A stretch of DNA of 25,253 bases from an uncultured Flavobacteriales bacterium. Lineage in GTDB: Bacteria > Bacteroidota > Bacteroidia > Flavobacteriales > BACL11. Shown piece by piece: positions 17,500 through 25,253 of this stretch. The position numbers were made by a program, and so were the translations under genes. The stretch lies in contig CAJWUS010000007.1 of assembly GCA_913047525.1 (NCBI GenBank), forward strand, positions 1 through 25,253, read 5' to 3'. The notes under the pieces were generated by a model. That model made no database searches. It saw nothing but the letters and a program-made list of their open reading frames with translations, and was not told the origin of the DNA. The number at the start of each line of letters is the position of its first letter. Within the stretch, counting starts at the first letter, position 1.

Positions 17500-19117
17500 T
17501 CTTAAAAGAAGTTCTTCTATTTATTCTTCTTCCATTTTCTGATTCGTTTGGCGCAAGAGGTTTGCTTTCCCCATAGCCTTTATAGCTTAATCTATTTTCA
17601 GCAATGTTGTTTTGTGTAAGGTAATTATATACCGCAATAGCTCTATTTTTTGATAGAATCTGATTTTCTTTTGCTTTCCCTACATTATCGGTATGTCCCT
17701 CTATTACTATTTTAATTTTCGGATTTTTATTTAAGTAATCAATAAGAGTATTAAGTTCCGTAAAAGATATTTCATCCAGATCATAGGAATTGTTTGCAAA
17801 CTGCACATTTCTTAGGATGACCTCTTCTCCTTGTTTTTGAGTGATTATTTCTAATTCTAAATCGGAAATTTTAGTGGCTTGTTTTTCTTTTGGCAAGTCA
17901 AACCAAAAAATATCTTCCAATCCGTATCCGCTTTTATCGGATGCATAATAAGCTGTTTTTCCATCAGTTGCAACGATCAACGAATTTTCTACTTTATGTG
18001 TATTTATTGGATAACCCATATTTTCTGGCATGCTCCATTTTTGCTCTACATCTATTCTTCTGCTTACAAACAAATCAAAATCACCCAGACCAATATGCCC
18101 ATCAGAAGCAAAGTAAAGTGTAAGATTGTCAGCATGCAAAAAAGGAGACATTTCATTGTATTGCGTATTGATTGTTGAGCCAGCATTAAAAGGTCTTCCA
18201 AAACCATTTTCGCTTATCTCAGAAATCCAAATGTCCTTTCCGCCAAAACCTCCCATGCGATTGCTTACAAAATACAAATACTTCCCATCGGGAGAAAAAC
18301 AACCTTGAGTATCCCAATTTTTACTATTCACGCTTTCCATATTAAAAGCTTTCTCTTTTTCGGAAAGCTGGAGATACAAATCACAACTTCCTTTACTATC
18401 ATCCCTATTGCATGCGGTAAAAACCAAAAACCTTCCATCAGACGAGATAGAAATTGCACCCTCATTAAAGGGGGTATTGATGCTGTTCATACTTTTTACT
18501 TTTTGCCAATTGTTTTCCTCATCCTTCTGGGAATAAAAGAAATCTTCTTGCAAATCCATTTCTCCTTTTACTTTTCTTGTTATCACAAATTGCTTGCCAT
18601 CAGCCGAGATAAAAGGCAAATATTCTGCCATTTCAGAGTTGATATTCTCACCAATATTTTTTGGGTTGAAGTCCACAGGATTACTTATTGCTCCAATAGC
18701 AAACATACAATCCTGAATATGTTTCATCGCCTTTTTGTAAAAGGCGGCTTCTTTACTTTGGAAAGCTACAAATCTCTTAAAATGATACATAGCATTAGAG
18801 TACAAACCATTTTCAAAATATAAACCGCCTATTTTCTGCCACCATAATTGGTCGATAGGATTATCCTTCTCAAAACCTCTATAATAATTCGCAACTGCTA
18901 ATTCAATATCCCCTTCTTCTTCATAAATTTTACCAAGTAATTGATAAGGTTTTTCCCAATCTACATTCTTCTGGATACACTTTCCAATGCTTTTTTTAGC
19001 TTTCTCTATATCTCCTTTATTGAAATAAGAGACGGCTTTATCGTAAGAGTTATAATCCTTTTTCTGAGAGAAAACAAGAGTTGGGATTATTAGTAATAGG
19101 AAAAGTATGTTTCTCAT
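17489..19117 (-). CDS. TPR-PD40-OmpA envelope protein
   Basis: The 542-residue protein has a signal peptide (about 1-18, no lipobox cysteine). TPR-like helices follow (about 25-130: YDKAVSYFNKGDIEKAKKSI, LGKIYEEEGDIELAVANYYRG). Next come five or so PD40/WD40-like beta-propeller blades (about 165-410) marked by repeats such as ISADGKQFVIT, SSDGRFLVFTA, SPDGKYLYFVSNRMGGFGGKD and YFASDGHIGLGDFD. The C-terminal OmpA domain (about 430-542) has IEGHTDNVGKAKENQILSKNRA and GRRINRR, the peptidoglycan-binding residues. It should tether the outer membrane or a periplasmic complex to the cell wall. The domain order is that of the T9SS component PorE and related gliding-associated proteins, but no carboxypeptidase-regulatory-like domain is evident between propeller and OmpA. 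It is the last gene of the ffh-folD-queE string, 1 base after queE. Confidence 0.92.
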   Translation of the reverse strand: MRNILFLLLIIPTLVFSQKKDYNSYDKAVSYFNKGDIEKAKKSIGKCIQKNVDWEKPYQLLGKIYEEEGDIELAVANYYRGFEKDNPIDQLWWQKIGGLYFENGLYSNAMYHFKRFVAFQSKEAAFYKKAMKHIQDCMFAIGAISNPVDFNPKNIGENINSEMAEYLPFISADGKQFVITRKVKGEMDLQEDFFYSQKDEENNWQKVKSMNSINTPFNEGAISISSDGRFLVFTACNRDDSKGSCDLYLQLSEKEKAFNMESVNSKNWDTQGCFSPDGKYLYFVSNRMGGFGGKDIWISEISENGFGRPFNAGSTINTQYNEMSPFLHADNLTLYFASDGHIGLGDFDLFVSRRIDVEQKWSMPENMGYPINTHKVENSLIVATDGKTAYYASDKSGYGLEDIFWFDLPKEKQATKISDLELEIITQKQGEEVILRNVQFANNSYDLDEISFTELNTLIDYLNKNPKIKIVIEGHTDNVGKAKENQILSKNRAIAVYNYLTQNNIAENRLSYKGYGESKPLAPNESENGRRINRRTSFKIIH

Positions 19118-19118
19118 T

Positions 19119-19751
19119 TTACGGAAGATTCATGTATTTATGGCTTTGCAGGGAAACCTGCCAATCTATATTTTCCATAACAAAATCTGTAATCAGAGGC
19201 AGCACTTCATCCCTTTTGCCCCATTCGGGCTGCAGATACAATTTGCAAGAGGAAGAAACAAATTGTTTCTGCTGCTCAGCCCATTTCAAATCGTGTTTGT
19301 TTTGCACAATTATCTTTAACTCATTTGCCAATGGTTTTATTTCATCAAGGGGTTTCTGATTCTTTTTTGGCGAAAGACAAATCCAATCAAAACTTCCATT
19401 CATTGGATAAGTCCCAGAAGTTTCCAAATGCACTTGCAATCCTTTCTTTTTTAAGGATTTTGTTAAAAAATTCATATTCCACATCAATGGCTCTCCTCCT
19501 GTAATTACTACCGTATTTATTTTTGTTTCATCAATCTGTTTTACAATATCCTCTGCTTTAGTAAGCGGATGCAAATTGGCATCCCAACTTTCCTTTACAT
19601 CACACCAATGACAACCCACATCACAACCGCCAATTCGTAAAAAATAAGCAGATTTTCCTGTATGAAAACCCTCCCCCTGAATGCTATAAAAGGCTTCCAT
19701 TAAAGGTAAAAGTGTTCCTGCTTCTATTAGAAAATCCTCTGCAACATTCAT
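19119..19751 (-). CDS. queE: 7-carboxy-7-deazaguanine synthase, radical SAM
   Basis: QueE converts 6-carboxy-tetrahydropterin to 7-carboxy-7-deazaguanine on the way to preQ0 and queuosine. The 210-residue protein has MEAFYSIQGEGFHTGKSAYF near the start, then GGCDVGCHWCD, whose Cys43, Cys47 and Cys50 form the CX3CX2C iron-sulfur cluster motif, followed by W56. ITGGEPLM (84-91) is the SAM-binding GGEP. SLQSHKYMNLP near the C-terminus is typical of the family. It sits 5 bases after folD and 1 base before the OmpA-family gene. The other queuosine genes are not in the window, so its place here is positional. The product is cytoplasmic and looks intact. Confidence 0.96.
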   Translation of the reverse strand: MNVAEDFLIEAGTLLPLMEAFYSIQGEGFHTGKSAYFLRIGGCDVGCHWCDVKESWDANLHPLTKAEDIVKQIDETKINTVVITGGEPLMWNMNFLTKSLKKKGLQVHLETSGTYPMNGSFDWICLSPKKNQKPLDEIKPLANELKIIVQNKHDLKWAEQQKQFVSSSCKLYLQPEWGKRDEVLPLITDFVMENIDWQVSLQSHKYMNLP

Positions 19752-19756
19752 AAAAT

Positions 19757-20632
19757 TTAGGTTTTACTTTTTGCAGCAATGAGCGTATTTTTCAGAAGCA
19801 TAGCAATGGTCATGGGACCAACACCACCAGGAACGGGAGTAATAAAAGAGCATTTATCTTTCACTGATTCAAAAGCGACATCACCCAAAAGTTTCCAGCC
19901 ACTTTTTGTTTTATCGGACTTTACTCTTGTAATACCTACATCAATAATACAAACACCATTCTTTACCATATCTGATGTAACAAATTCAGCTTTACCTAAG
20001 GCTACTATTAAGATGTCAGCAGTTTCTGTAATTTCTTTCAGATTTTGAGTCCTACTATGAGTTAAAGTTACCGTGCAATTTCCGGGATAACTTTTTTGTG
20101 CCATCAAAATACTCATGGGTAAACCAACAATATTACTTCTGCCTACAATTACGCAATGTTTCCCTACAGTTTCTACTTTATGTCTCTCCAATAGTTCTAA
20201 AATTCCAGCAGGAGTCGCTGGTAAAAATGTTGGCGAATTCAAGGTCATTCTACCAATATTAGAAGGATGAAAACCATCTACATCCTTCTTAGGAGAAATC
20301 TCTTCAGTTACCTTCATTTCATCAATATGCTTTGGCAATGGAAGCTGTACAATTAAGCCATCTATATCCGAATTATTATTGATTTTTTCAATTTCAAGAA
20401 GTAATTCATCTTCTGAAACATCACTGTCAAAACGAATCAAAGTAGAGTCAATACCTGCCCTTTCACAAGCTTTTACTTTAGCATTTACATAGGTTTCACT
20501 TGCTCCATCAGATCCTACTAAAATTGCAGCTAAATGCGGTTTTTTACCACCTTTAGTAACTAGAGTAGTCACCTCAATTGCGATTTCTTCTTTTATATCA
20601 TTAGCTGTTTTTTTTCCGTCAAGTAATTGCAT
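19757..20632 (-). CDS. folD: Bifunctional methylene-THF dehydrogenase / methenyl-THF cyclohydrolase
   Basis: FolD oxidises 5,10-methylene-THF to methenyl-THF and hydrolyses it to 10-formyl-THF, the formyl donor for purines and initiator tRNA. The 291-residue length is normal. [18 protein letters not shown] contains catalytic Tyr48 and Lys54; [25 protein letters not shown] and [14 protein letters not shown] (the NAD(P)-binding loop) follow, with [10 protein letters not shown] near the end. Every key motif is intact. The gene starts 10 bases after the ffh stop and is probably read from the ffh promoter. It works with GlyA, encoded on the other strand, in supplying one-carbon units for purine synthesis. 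Confidence 0.98.
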   Translation of the reverse strand: MQLLDGKKTANDIKEEIAIEVTTLVTKGGKKPHLAAILVGSDGASETYVNAKVKACERAGIDSTLIRFDSDVSEDELLLEIEKINNNSDIDGLIVQLPLPKHIDEMKVTEEISPKKDVDGFHPSNIGRMTLNSPTFLPATPAGILELLERHKVETVGKHCVIVGRSNIVGLPMSILMAQKSYPGNCTVTLTHSRTQNLKEITETADILIVALGKAEFVTSDMVKNGVCIIDVGITRVKSDKTKSGWKLLGDVAFESVKDKCSFITPVPGGVGPMTIAMLLKNTLIAAKSKT

Positions 20633-20642
20633 AATTATAATA

Positions 20643-21986
20643 TCACATCTTAGGCATACCGCCTTTTCCTTGCATCATTTGCATTATTTGTTTTCCACCA
20701 CCTCCTTGCATCATCTTCATCATTTTTCCCATTTGGCCGAATTGCTTAATCAATTGGTTTACATCAACAACTGAAGTTCCGCTACCATCAGCAATTCTTT
20801 TCTTTCTACTACCGTTAAGTAATTTAGGGTTTTTACGTTCTTGCTTGGTCATAGAGTGGATAATAGATTCAATTCCTTTAAAAGCATCATCATCAATATC
20901 TACATCCTTAACAGCTTTCCCTATTCCAGGAATCATCCCCGCCAAATCCTTTATATTTCCCATCTTTTTTACTTGTTGAATTTGTTTTAAAAAATCATCA
21001 AAATCAAATTGATCTTTAGCAATTTTCTTCTGCACTTTCCTAGCTTCATCCTCATCAAATTGTTGTTGTGCACGTTCTACCAAAGAGATAACATCTCCCA
21101 TTCCTAAGATACGACTTGCCATTCTATCGGGATGGAATTCATCCAATCCATCCATTTTTTCAGAGGTCCCAATAAATTTAATGGGTTTATCTACAACCGA
21201 GCGAATAGTTAAGGCCGCTCCTCCTCTAGTGTCCCCATCAAGTTTAGTAAGCACTACGCCATCATAATTTAGTTTATCGTTAAATACTTTTGCAGTATTC
21301 ACCGCATCTTGCCCTGTCATCGAATCCACCACAAACAAAGTTTCATTAGGATTAGTTGCTGATTTTATTGCAGCAATCTCAGTCATCATTTTTTCATCCA
21401 CGGCTAATCGCCCTGCCGTATCTACTATTACTACATTATGTCCATTGGCTTTAGCATGCTTTATTGCATTTCTGGAAATTTCAACTGGATTTTTACTTTC
21501 TCGGTCTTGAAAAACTTCTACTCCAACTTGCTCGGCCAACACAACAATCTGATCAATTGCAGCAGGACGGTACACATCACAAGCAACTAAAAGGGGGCGT
21601 TTGTTTTTTTTACTTTTCAATAATAATGCTAATTTTCCGGCAAAAGTTGTTTTACCACTTCCTTGCAAACCAGATATTAGAATTATAGTTGGCGAACCTT
21701 TTAAATTAATTTCTGACTGCTCGCTTCCCATCAATTTCGCTAGCTCATCTTGCATTATTTTGATTAAGAGATGACCAGGATTAATAGCGGTAAGCACTTT
21801 TTGCCCCATTGCTTTTTCTTTTACTTTAGCTGTAAAAGATTTTGCAGTTTTAAAATCCACATCAGCAGACAAAAGTGCCTTACGGATTTCTTTCATTGTT
21901 TGGGCTACATTAATTTCGGAAATACTGCCTTGCCCTTTTAATACTTTAAACGCCTTATCTAGTTTCTCTGATAAATTCTCAAACAT
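20643..21986 (-). CDS. ffh: Signal recognition particle GTPase Ffh (SRP54)
   Basis: Ffh binds signal sequences on nascent chains and, with 4.5S RNA and FtsY, delivers ribosomes to the membrane. From the ATG at 21986 it has 447 residues. An N-terminal helical bundle precedes the G domain, which shows GLQGSGKTT (106-114), [14 protein letters not shown] (189-193) and TKLDGD (247-252). The methionine-rich M domain ends [11 protein letters not shown] with a Gly-rich tail, as in other Ffh. An upstream TTG at 22013 adds nine residues not seen in the family and lies within the -7 box, so it is rejected. It probably leads the ffh-folD-queE-ompA-like operon. I do not see the SRP RNA gene beside it. Confidence 0.97.
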   Translation of the reverse strand: MFENLSEKLDKAFKVLKGQGSISEINVAQTMKEIRKALLSADVDFKTAKSFTAKVKEKAMGQKVLTAINPGHLLIKIMQDELAKLMGSEQSEINLKGSPTIILISGLQGSGKTTFAGKLALLLKSKKNKRPLLVACDVYRPAAIDQIVVLAEQVGVEVFQDRESKNPVEISRNAIKHAKANGHNVVIVDTAGRLAVDEKMMTEIAAIKSATNPNETLFVVDSMTGQDAVNTAKVFNDKLNYDGVVLTKLDGDTRGGAALTIRSVVDKPIKFIGTSEKMDGLDEFHPDRMASRILGMGDVISLVERAQQQFDEDEARKVQKKIAKDQFDFDDFLKQIQQVKKMGNIKDLAGMIPGIGKAVKDVDIDDDAFKGIESIIHSMTKQERKNPKLLNGSRKKRIADGSGTSVVDVNQLIKQFGQMGKMMKMMQGGGGKQIMQMMQGKGGMPKM

Positions 21987-22010
21987 TTCTTTAAGCTTTA
22001 CTATATTATA

Positions 22011-22037
22011 CAAATATAGTTTTTAATCACTAAACAA
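22011..22037 (-). promoter_or_regulatory. Promoter of the ffh operon
   Basis: On the minus strand, TATATTTG (22011-22018) is an exact TAnnTTTG -7 element, with a TTG at 22035-22037 16 bases upstream, slightly closer than usual. Transcription would begin near 22005, giving a leader of about 19 bases before ATG 21986. The box overlaps the rejected TTG start, which supports the shorter Ffh. Confidence 0.55.
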
Positions 22038-22066
22038 CTACTCAATACAAATCAAAATGAAAAATT

Positions 22067-24490
22067 TTACCTTACCTCTGCTCCTACTTGCTCTTTAAAG
22101 GACTTCATTAATTTATCCATTACCTTATCCACATATTTATCGGTTAATGTTTTACTATCATCAGCCATTGTGAATGATAAGGCATAAGATTTCTTACCCT
22201 CAGGAAGTTTCACTCCTTCATACACATCAAAAAGATTAACTGTCTTTAAGATTTTATTATTTGCTTGTTTGGCAATTTTACTTAATTCGTCAAAAGAAAC
22301 TGATTTATCAACTAATAAAGAAAGGTCCCTTCTTACCTTTGGGAATCTTGAGACTTCTTGGTATTTTATTTTAGTATATCCTGCTAGTTCTAAAACTAAA
22401 TCCCAATTGAAATCAGCAGCATAAACATCAGATTTAACATTAAATGCTTTGCAAAGATTTTTATCTAGTTTTCCAAAATAAACTAATCTATTTTTTTTGA
22501 ACTTATACATCAATCCATCAACAAAACCGTGCGTACAAATTGCCTCTGATTTTAACTTCTTAACTCCCAATCTACTGAGGACATGCTCCACTTTTTCTTT
22601 AATGAAATAAAAATCTGCTTTATCAGATGAAGTATTCCAATTTTCAGATTCAACTTTACCGCTAACTAAAATTTGCAAGTGCTGATTCTCTTTATATCCT
22701 TCTTCTGTTTTATGATATGTTTTACCGAACTCATAAAACTTAACATCAGTATTTTTTCTGTTTTGATTGTAAGCAATATTCTCTAATCCGCTAAACTTTA
22801 AAGATTGACGCATTACATTTACATCCTGTGAGAAAGGGTTGAGAAGCTCAACATTTTGTGATGTATCTAATTCAGGAATAATAGCCGTGTAATCACCTTT
22901 AGTTAAGGAATTATTCATTACCTCATTGAATCCATTTGTAGATAATAAATCAGAAATAGTGTTTCTTAAATTCTCAGGGTTTACACTATCAGAATAAGAA
23001 ATTGTAGTATTTAATTTAGTTGGCATTGCAACCGTATTAAAGCCATAAATTCTTAGAATTTCCTCAATTACATCTACTTCCCTTTGTACATCTGCACGAA
23101 AAGGAGGAATCAATAAACTTAAACCATCCTTAGTAGTATTAGTGATTTCAATTTCTAAATCAGTAAGAATTGACTTCACTACCCCCCTGTCAATCACTTC
23201 ACCAATAAGCGCATCCATTTTAGCATAATTCAAATCAACCTTAAAATGCTCAATTTTACTTGGATAGATATCTGTAATTTCAGATGCGATTTTACCTCCT
23301 GCAATTTCAGTAATAAGTAATACTACACGCTTTAAAGCGTAAACAGTTATATTTGGGTCACAACCTCTTTCAAAACGGAAAGAAGCATCCGTACTCAGGT
23401 TATGTCTTTTTGCTGTTTTTCTAATACTTACCGGATTAAAATAAGCAGATTCCAAAAAGATGTCCTTTGTATTCTTAGTAACTCCAGCATGCAAACCACC
23501 AAATACTCCCGCAATGCACATTGGTTTTTTTACATTACATATCATTAAATCAGTAACTGAAAGCTTCCTTTCTATTTCATCCAAAGCGATAAACTTGGTA
23601 TTGTTTTTTAAAGTAGTAACAACTATTTTATTTCCTTCAATTTTTGCAATATCAAAAGCGTGTAATGGTTGTCCTGTTTCATGCAATACATAATTAGTAG
23701 CATCTACAATATTATTGATGGGTGTTAAACCAATCGCTTTTAATCTATTTTGCAACCAATCAGGAGAATCAGCAACTGTTACTCCGCTAATACTTATTCC
23801 TGAATACCTTAGACATAAATCTGTATTTTTCACTTCAACAGCAATAGTTTTACTGGTATTAGCTATTTTAAAATTCTCTACTGATGGGCGACACATATTT
23901 AGTTTCTCTCCTTTATGATTGAGTACCGTAAGCAAATCACGAGCTACCCCAATATGACCCATAGCATCCGAACGATTGGGTGTAAGTCCAATTTCAAAAA
24001 CAATATCTGATTCCAATTTAAAATACTTCCCAGCAGGAGTTCCTACTTTGGCTTTGGCATTCAATACCATAATTCCCTTATGCCCTTTTCCTAAACCCAA
24101 CTCATCCTCAGCACAAATCATTCCCATTGAAACTTCTCCTCTTATCTTTCCTTTTTTAATTTTAAAAGATTCGTTACCATCATAAAGCAAAGTGCCAATA
24201 GTGGCGACTGGGACTTTTTGGCCTACAGCTACATTGGGGGCACCACAAACAATTTGTAAATCGTCATCTGCTCCAACATCAACAGTTGTTAGGCTTAATC
24301 TGTCGGCATTAGGATGCTGCACTTTAGTTATAACCTCTCCAATCACAACTCCTTTTAAGCCCCCTTTTATGCTTTCTACCTCCTGAGTACCTTCTACTTC
24401 TAAACCAATATCGGTTAAAAGCTGAGCTATCTCATTAGGAGATTGTTTTAAAAGTAAATACTGATTAAGCCAATTATATGATATTTTCAT
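22067..24490 (-). CDS. pheT: Phenylalanyl-tRNA synthetase beta subunit
   Basis: PheT pairs with PheS to charge tRNA-Phe. The 807-residue protein has all the usual parts. The N-terminal MKISYNWLNQYL is followed by an EMAP-type tRNA-binding domain (about 43-150: VVIGEVITKVQHPNADRLSL, IVCGAPNV, GMICAEDELGL). The B3/B4 editing region lies at about 210-380 (NIVDATNYVLHETGQPLHAFD), the B5 domain near 410-480, and the C-terminal FDX-ACB anticodon-binding domain at about 715-806 (SRFPKVRRDLSLLVD). Nothing looks truncated. pheS is not in the window, so the two subunits are encoded apart. A -7 box of its own lies in the 57-base gap after cdd. Confidence 0.98.
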   Translation of the reverse strand: MKISYNWLNQYLLLKQSPNEIAQLLTDIGLEVEGTQEVESIKGGLKGVVIGEVITKVQHPNADRLSLTTVDVGADDDLQIVCGAPNVAVGQKVPVATIGTLLYDGNESFKIKKGKIRGEVSMGMICAEDELGLGKGHKGIMVLNAKAKVGTPAGKYFKLESDIVFEIGLTPNRSDAMGHIGVARDLLTVLNHKGEKLNMCRPSVENFKIANTSKTIAVEVKNTDLCLRYSGISISGVTVADSPDWLQNRLKAIGLTPINNIVDATNYVLHETGQPLHAFDIAKIEGNKIVVTTLKNNTKFIALDEIERKLSVTDLMICNVKKPMCIAGVFGGLHAGVTKNTKDIFLESAYFNPVSIRKTAKRHNLSTDASFRFERGCDPNITVYALKRVVLLITEIAGGKIASEITDIYPSKIEHFKVDLNYAKMDALIGEVIDRGVVKSILTDLEIEITNTTKDGLSLLIPPFRADVQREVDVIEEILRIYGFNTVAMPTKLNTTISYSDSVNPENLRNTISDLLSTNGFNEVMNNSLTKGDYTAIIPELDTSQNVELLNPFSQDVNVMRQSLKFSGLENIAYNQNRKNTDVKFYEFGKTYHKTEEGYKENQHLQILVSGKVESENWNTSSDKADFYFIKEKVEHVLSRLGVKKLKSEAICTHGFVDGLMYKFKKNRLVYFGKLDKNLCKAFNVKSDVYAADFNWDLVLELAGYTKIKYQEVSRFPKVRRDLSLLVDKSVSFDELSKIAKQANNKILKTVNLFDVYEGVKLPEGKKSYALSFTMADDSKTLTDKYVDKVMDKLMKSFKEQVGAEVR

Positions 24491-24509
24491 CTAACTATTG
24501 TAATGTAGA

Positions 24510-24517
24510 CAAAAATA
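24510..24517 (-). promoter_or_regulatory. -7 promoter box before pheT
   Basis: TATTTTTG on the minus strand matches TAnnTTTG exactly, 19 bases before the pheT ATG. The nearest upstream TTG is only 13 bases away, too close for a standard -33 element, so the promoter may be weak. I see no terminator after cdd, so read-through from the upstream operon is also possible. No attenuator-like leader peptide is visible. Confidence 0.45.
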
Positions 24518-24547
24518 GAAAATTGAATAACAAAAAATTAATTTTGA

Positions 24548-25036
24548 TTAAAACTTTCTTAACTTCTCAGAATTAAACATAAACGGGAGCAAGTCTGTCA
24601 CTGAATTTGCAATCAGTACTTCATCATTAGTGGGATGTAAAAGCAGTCGTATATTTTGTCCTTGTTTTTGCTGGTATTCTGCCATTACTTGACGGCATGC
24701 CCCACATGGGCTAACCACATCATCAATTTCAAAAGTTTTGGACTTTGCGGAAATAGCAATGGTTTTAATAGCGACTTCTGGATATTTTGCGCCAGCATAA
24801 AACAGAGCTACTCTTTCGGCACATAGCCCCGAAGGATAAGCCACATTTTCCTGATTACTTCCATTAATAATCTCTCCATTTTCTAGCAAAACACTTGCCC
24901 CAACCAAAAAACCAGAATAAGGGGCGTAAGCATTGGAATATGCATTTTTTGCTTTTTCAATTAGTTCTTGTTCTGAAATATCTAGTTCGTTAAAATTTGC
25001 TTTTACAAAGGTTATCTCTATTTTTTTTTCTTTCAT
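24548..25036 (-). CDS. cdd: Cytidine deaminase
   Basis: Cdd deaminates cytidine and deoxycytidine to uridine forms in pyrimidine salvage. The 162-residue protein shows AYAPYSGFLVGASVL (37-50), ENVAYPSGLCAERVALF with the zinc-binding Cys72 and catalytic Glu74, and SPCGACRQVMAEY with zinc-binding Cys111 and Cys114. The Cys-Ala-Glu version and the length mark it as the small homotetrameric type with three cysteine ligands. An N-terminal extension of about 30 residues before the core is a little longer than in the smallest family members. It starts 6 bases after the end of the beta-barrel gene and is probably co-transcribed with it. Confidence 0.96.
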   Translation of the reverse strand: MKEKKIEITFVKANFNELDISEQELIEKAKNAYSNAYAPYSGFLVGASVLLENGEIINGSNQENVAYPSGLCAERVALFYAGAKYPEVAIKTIAISAKSKTFEIDDVVSPCGACRQVMAEYQQKQGQNIRLLLHPTNDEVLIANSVTDLLPFMFNSEKLRKF

Positions 25037-25042
25037 AATATG

Positions 25043-25253
25043 TTAAAAATCATAAGATAATTTTCCTTCAAAAATAAACAAAGTTTCAGGATTATTGGCA
25101 TAAAACTCTTGCTGAATTCTATATGCTATTTCAGCATCCAAATCTTTTGTAATAGGATGAGAAATGCCAAAAGCATATCGTAATTTATCTACTAGTATAC
25201 TTTCAATATTTAGGAAATATTCTATTGCAAATGATGGTTCTAATTTTGTTTTT
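25043..25253 (-). CDS. Probable outer-membrane beta-barrel protein, N-terminus outside window
   Basis: The last 69 codons of a minus-strand gene enter at the right edge and stop at 25043-25045, 6 bases before cdd. The peptide alternates polar and aromatic/hydrophobic residues in strand-like units: KLRYAFGISHPITKDLDAEIAY, then ETLFIFEGKLSYDF ending in Phe. A terminal aromatic after an amphipathic strand is the usual C-terminal signature of outer-membrane beta-barrels, and the turn pattern recalls DUF2490-type barrels, though I hold that family loosely. In several Flavobacteria cdd follows porV, so PorV was considered, but I cannot match this tail to it. Confidence 0.7.
   Translation of the reverse strand, partial: KTKLEPSFAIEYFLNIESILVDKLRYAFGISHPITKDLDAEIAYRIQQEFYANNPETLFIFEGKLSYDF

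Noticed and set aside
18305..18823. A 172-codon open frame on the plus strand inside the OmpA-family gene
   Set aside because: It is antisense to the TPR and propeller region, whose motifs are continuous and intact on the other strand. Its composition is that of a reverse-complement shadow.
20700..20790. Low-complexity Met/Gly repeat at the end of Ffh as a possible insertion
   Set aside because: Methionine-rich helices and a Gly/Met tail are normal for the signal-sequence-binding M domain.
21987..22013. TTG start adding nine residues to Ffh
   Set aside because: The codon overlaps the proposed -7 element, and the family begins with the MFENL-type start at 21986.
24491..24547. Phe-rich leader peptide or T-box attenuator before pheT
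   Set aside because: The 57-base gap is AT-rich, has no hairpin pair or Phe-codon run, and T-boxes are not typical of this phylum.
1..25253. CRISPR arrays, insertion sequences, tRNA or rRNA genes, toxin-antitoxin or defence islands
   Set aside because: I saw no regularly spaced repeats, transposase or integrase motifs, cloverleaf-like GC-rich segments or unexplained gene-sized gaps. The window is almost fully accounted for by known housekeeping and envelope genes.

Overview
The window reads as chromosomal core sequence from a low-GC member of the Bacteroidota, most likely the Flavobacteriales. Four things point there. One protein has a type IX secretion type-B (gliding-associated) C-terminal domain. 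TAnnTTTG boxes, the sigma-ABfr -7 element, sit just upstream of several genes. Starts are A-rich and lack Shine-Dalgarno sequences. The gene strings (moxR with three SurA-like genes and guaB; fur-purA-ostA-like; a TPR/PD40/OmpA protein) are of Bacteroidota type. I see no tRNA, rRNA, CRISPR array, insertion sequence, prophage or plasmid gene. No gap between genes exceeds 300 bases.

Layout. Positions 1-6136 (minus) look like one operon read from guaB (IMP dehydrogenase) through a long PpiC-type isomerase, a lipoprotein related to SurA but without an isomerase domain, a SurA-like isomerase, and a MoxR ATPase cut by the window edge. At 6237-9596 (minus) a 1119-residue secreted adhesin-like protein stands alone, with its own promoter and intrinsic terminator. 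At 9738-10682 (minus) lies a FabK/nitronate-monooxygenase flavoprotein, divergent from glyA. From 10735 to 17499 (plus) come glyA, a bifunctional (p)ppGpp synthetase/hydrolase, a Fur-family regulator, purA and an OstA/LptA-like envelope protein. From 17489 to 25253 (minus, convergent) the reading order is the end of a probable outer-membrane beta-barrel gene, cdd, pheT, ffh, folD, queE and a TPR-PD40-OmpA envelope protein.

How the genes fit together. Two themes recur. The first is nucleotide and one-carbon metabolism with its control: guaB and purA take IMP to GMP and AMP, glyA and folD supply and interconvert folate one-carbon units, cdd salvages cytidine, queE diverts GTP-derived precursor to 7-deazaguanine, and the Rsh enzyme makes the alarmone that inhibits purine enzymes in other bacteria. 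The second is building the Gram-negative envelope: SurA-like chaperones, the LptA/OstA-like protein, the OmpA-family protein, the T9SS cargo and the SRP GTPase.

I did not find a clearly new biological system. The points most worth a second look are the isomerase-less SurA-like lipoprotein between two real isomerases, the TTG-started ostA-like gene in frame directly after the purA stop, the OmpA-family protein that resembles T9SS PorE but lacks parts of it, an inverted repeat inside the promoter of the T9SS cargo gene, and the compact set of -7 boxes with very short leaders.
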